DNA of 64,000 nucleotides from CBDHGY01 sp965263325 (GTDB taxonomy: Bacteria; Pseudomonadota; Alphaproteobacteria; Caulobacterales; Hyphomonadaceae). Location: positions 3,165,068 through 3,229,067 of the forward strand of contig CBDHGY010000002.1 of assembly GCA_965263325.1 (NCBI GenBank), in the 5' to 3' direction. Of this stretch, positions 63,409 to 64,000 are shown one piece after another (the stretch's first letter is position 1; each line of letters begins with the position of its first letter). The translations under genes and the position numbers were made by a program. The notes under the pieces are model-generated. The model did no database searches, was not told the origin of the DNA, and saw only the letters and a program-made list of their open reading frames with translations.

Positions 63409-64000
63409 TCCGCGAAACTCACCCCATCCGCTTTGCCAACTGCTGCGAGCGCAAACGCATATTCCAGCGCCGTTTCCTTCAGGCCTTCGAAGCGTCCAGA
63501 TGCGCCGCCATGGCCGGCTTCCATATTGATACGTAGGAAATAGGGACCGCCGTTTGGTGCGCGGTGGCGAAGGCGCGCCGCCCATTTTGATGGCTCCCAG
63601 TACGTCACACGCGGATCAGATAGACCGCCCGTTATCAGCATGGCTGGATAGTTCTGATCGGAGACCTGATCATAAGGCGAGTAAGCAAGGATCGTATCGT
63701 AATCTTCAGCGCTGGTGAGCGGATTGCCCCATTCAGGCCATTCCGGCGGCGTTAGCGGCAGCGTATCATCCGACATCGTATTAATCACGTCTACAAACGG
63801 CACGGCTGCGATCACGCCTGCAAATAATTCTGGATCCTGATTAACCGCAGCACCCATGAGTAGGCCGCCTGCAGATCCTCCGAGACCGACGATGTTGCCG
63901 CGCGATGTATATTCTTGATCGACAAGATAATTACCGGCGTCGACATAATCGTTGAAGGTGTTTTCCTTCTTCTTCAGCTTTCCATCGAGATACCATTGAT
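63405..64000 (-). CDS. Oligopeptidase B-type S9 family peptidase (3' part)
   Basis: The frame is open to the window edge, so the N-terminal part is missing. The visible 197 residues include the nucleophile region GLGGSAGGLLMGAAVNQ, the Asp region ITGGLSDPRVTYWEP and the His region MEAGHGGASGRF, a complete catalytic triad. WPEWGNPL is characteristic of oligopeptidase B. It would cut short peptides after basic residues. It overlaps nusB convergently by 4 bases. Confidence 0.93.
   Translation of the reverse strand, partial: QWYLDGKLKKKENTFNDYVDAGNYLVDQEYTSRGNIVGLGGSAGGLLMGAAVNQDPELFAGVIAAVPFVDVINTMSDDTLPLTPPEWPEWGNPLTSAEDYDTILAYSPYDQVSDQNYPAMLITGGLSDPRVTYWEPSKWAARLRHRAPNGGPYFLRINMEAGHGGASGRFEGLKETALEYAFALAAVGKADGVSFAD

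Overview
The window reads as a chromosomal segment of a marine-type alphaproteobacterium, most likely Caulobacterales/Maricaulales and close to Hyphomonadaceae. Pointers are C4-pathway heme synthesis (HemA plus an Mg-type HemB), the run rpoZ-rsh-pyrE-pdxJ-acpS-rnc-era-recO, divergent lysC/ubiG, carA near a GatB/YqeY protein, dnaG and rpoD, a DnaG without zinc ligands, and a GTTC-N7-GTTC SOS box. Base composition is roughly mid-50s %GC by eye. No rRNA, tRNA, intact insertion sequence, prophage or CRISPR array was seen.

Layout. 0-8.2 kb: LemA, hemB, a TIR membrane protein, GNAT, two PilZ proteins, a 3-hydroxyisobutyryl-CoA hydrolase-like gene, a MarR regulator with a perfect upstream palindrome, and hemA. 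8.4-10.2 kb: glyA-nrdR. 10.3-16.3 kb: accessory block with a PKD/beta-propeller lipoprotein, a small lipoprotein, a LuxR-type response regulator and a 7TM sensor kinase; the divergent lipoprotein promoters share a pair of near-identical palindromes. 16.3-23.8 kb: family 5 UDG, then the tightly overlapping housekeeping operon rpoZ to recO. 23.8-33.1 kb: mixed metabolic genes (lysC, ubiG, an M48 protease, carA). 33.2-41.1 kb: GatB/YqeY, a wax ester synthase/DGAT and its hydrolase neighbour, dnaG and rpoD. Both the acyltransferase (C-terminus) and RpoD (N-terminus) carry histone-H1-like Lys/Ala/Pro tails. 41.2-43.9 kb: an exported exonuclease-SnoaL fusion and a second TIR membrane protein. 44.0-47.1 kb: arsenite methyltransferase plus two arsenosugar-type glycosyltransferases, interrupted by panD. 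47.1-52.4 kb: family 4 UDG, ETF-QO, ABM protein, enoyl-CoA hydratase, serine dehydratase. 52.4-53.4 kb: a small Arg-rich ORF under an SOS-box promoter and a non-coding gap. 53.4-57.9 kb: a probable organophosphate scavenging cluster (exported phosphoesterase, TonB receptor, GDPD lipoprotein). 58.2-60.6 kb: DsbA-like isomerase, epoxide hydrolase-like protein, SDR. 60.7-63.4 kb: ribE-ribBX-ribH-nusB. The 3' part of an oligopeptidase B-type gene closes the window.

Between about 57.2 and 61.3 kb four genes (GDPD, alpha/beta hydrolase, SDR, ribE) carry seven single-base indels. Several lie in homopolymers and one affected gene is normally essential, so I read this as a poorly polished stretch of assembly rather than true gene decay. 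The best candidates for undescribed biology are the H1-like RpoD extension, the paired palindromes next to the two-component system, the SOS-controlled and probably leaderless Arg-rich gene, and the exported exonuclease-SnoaL fusion.
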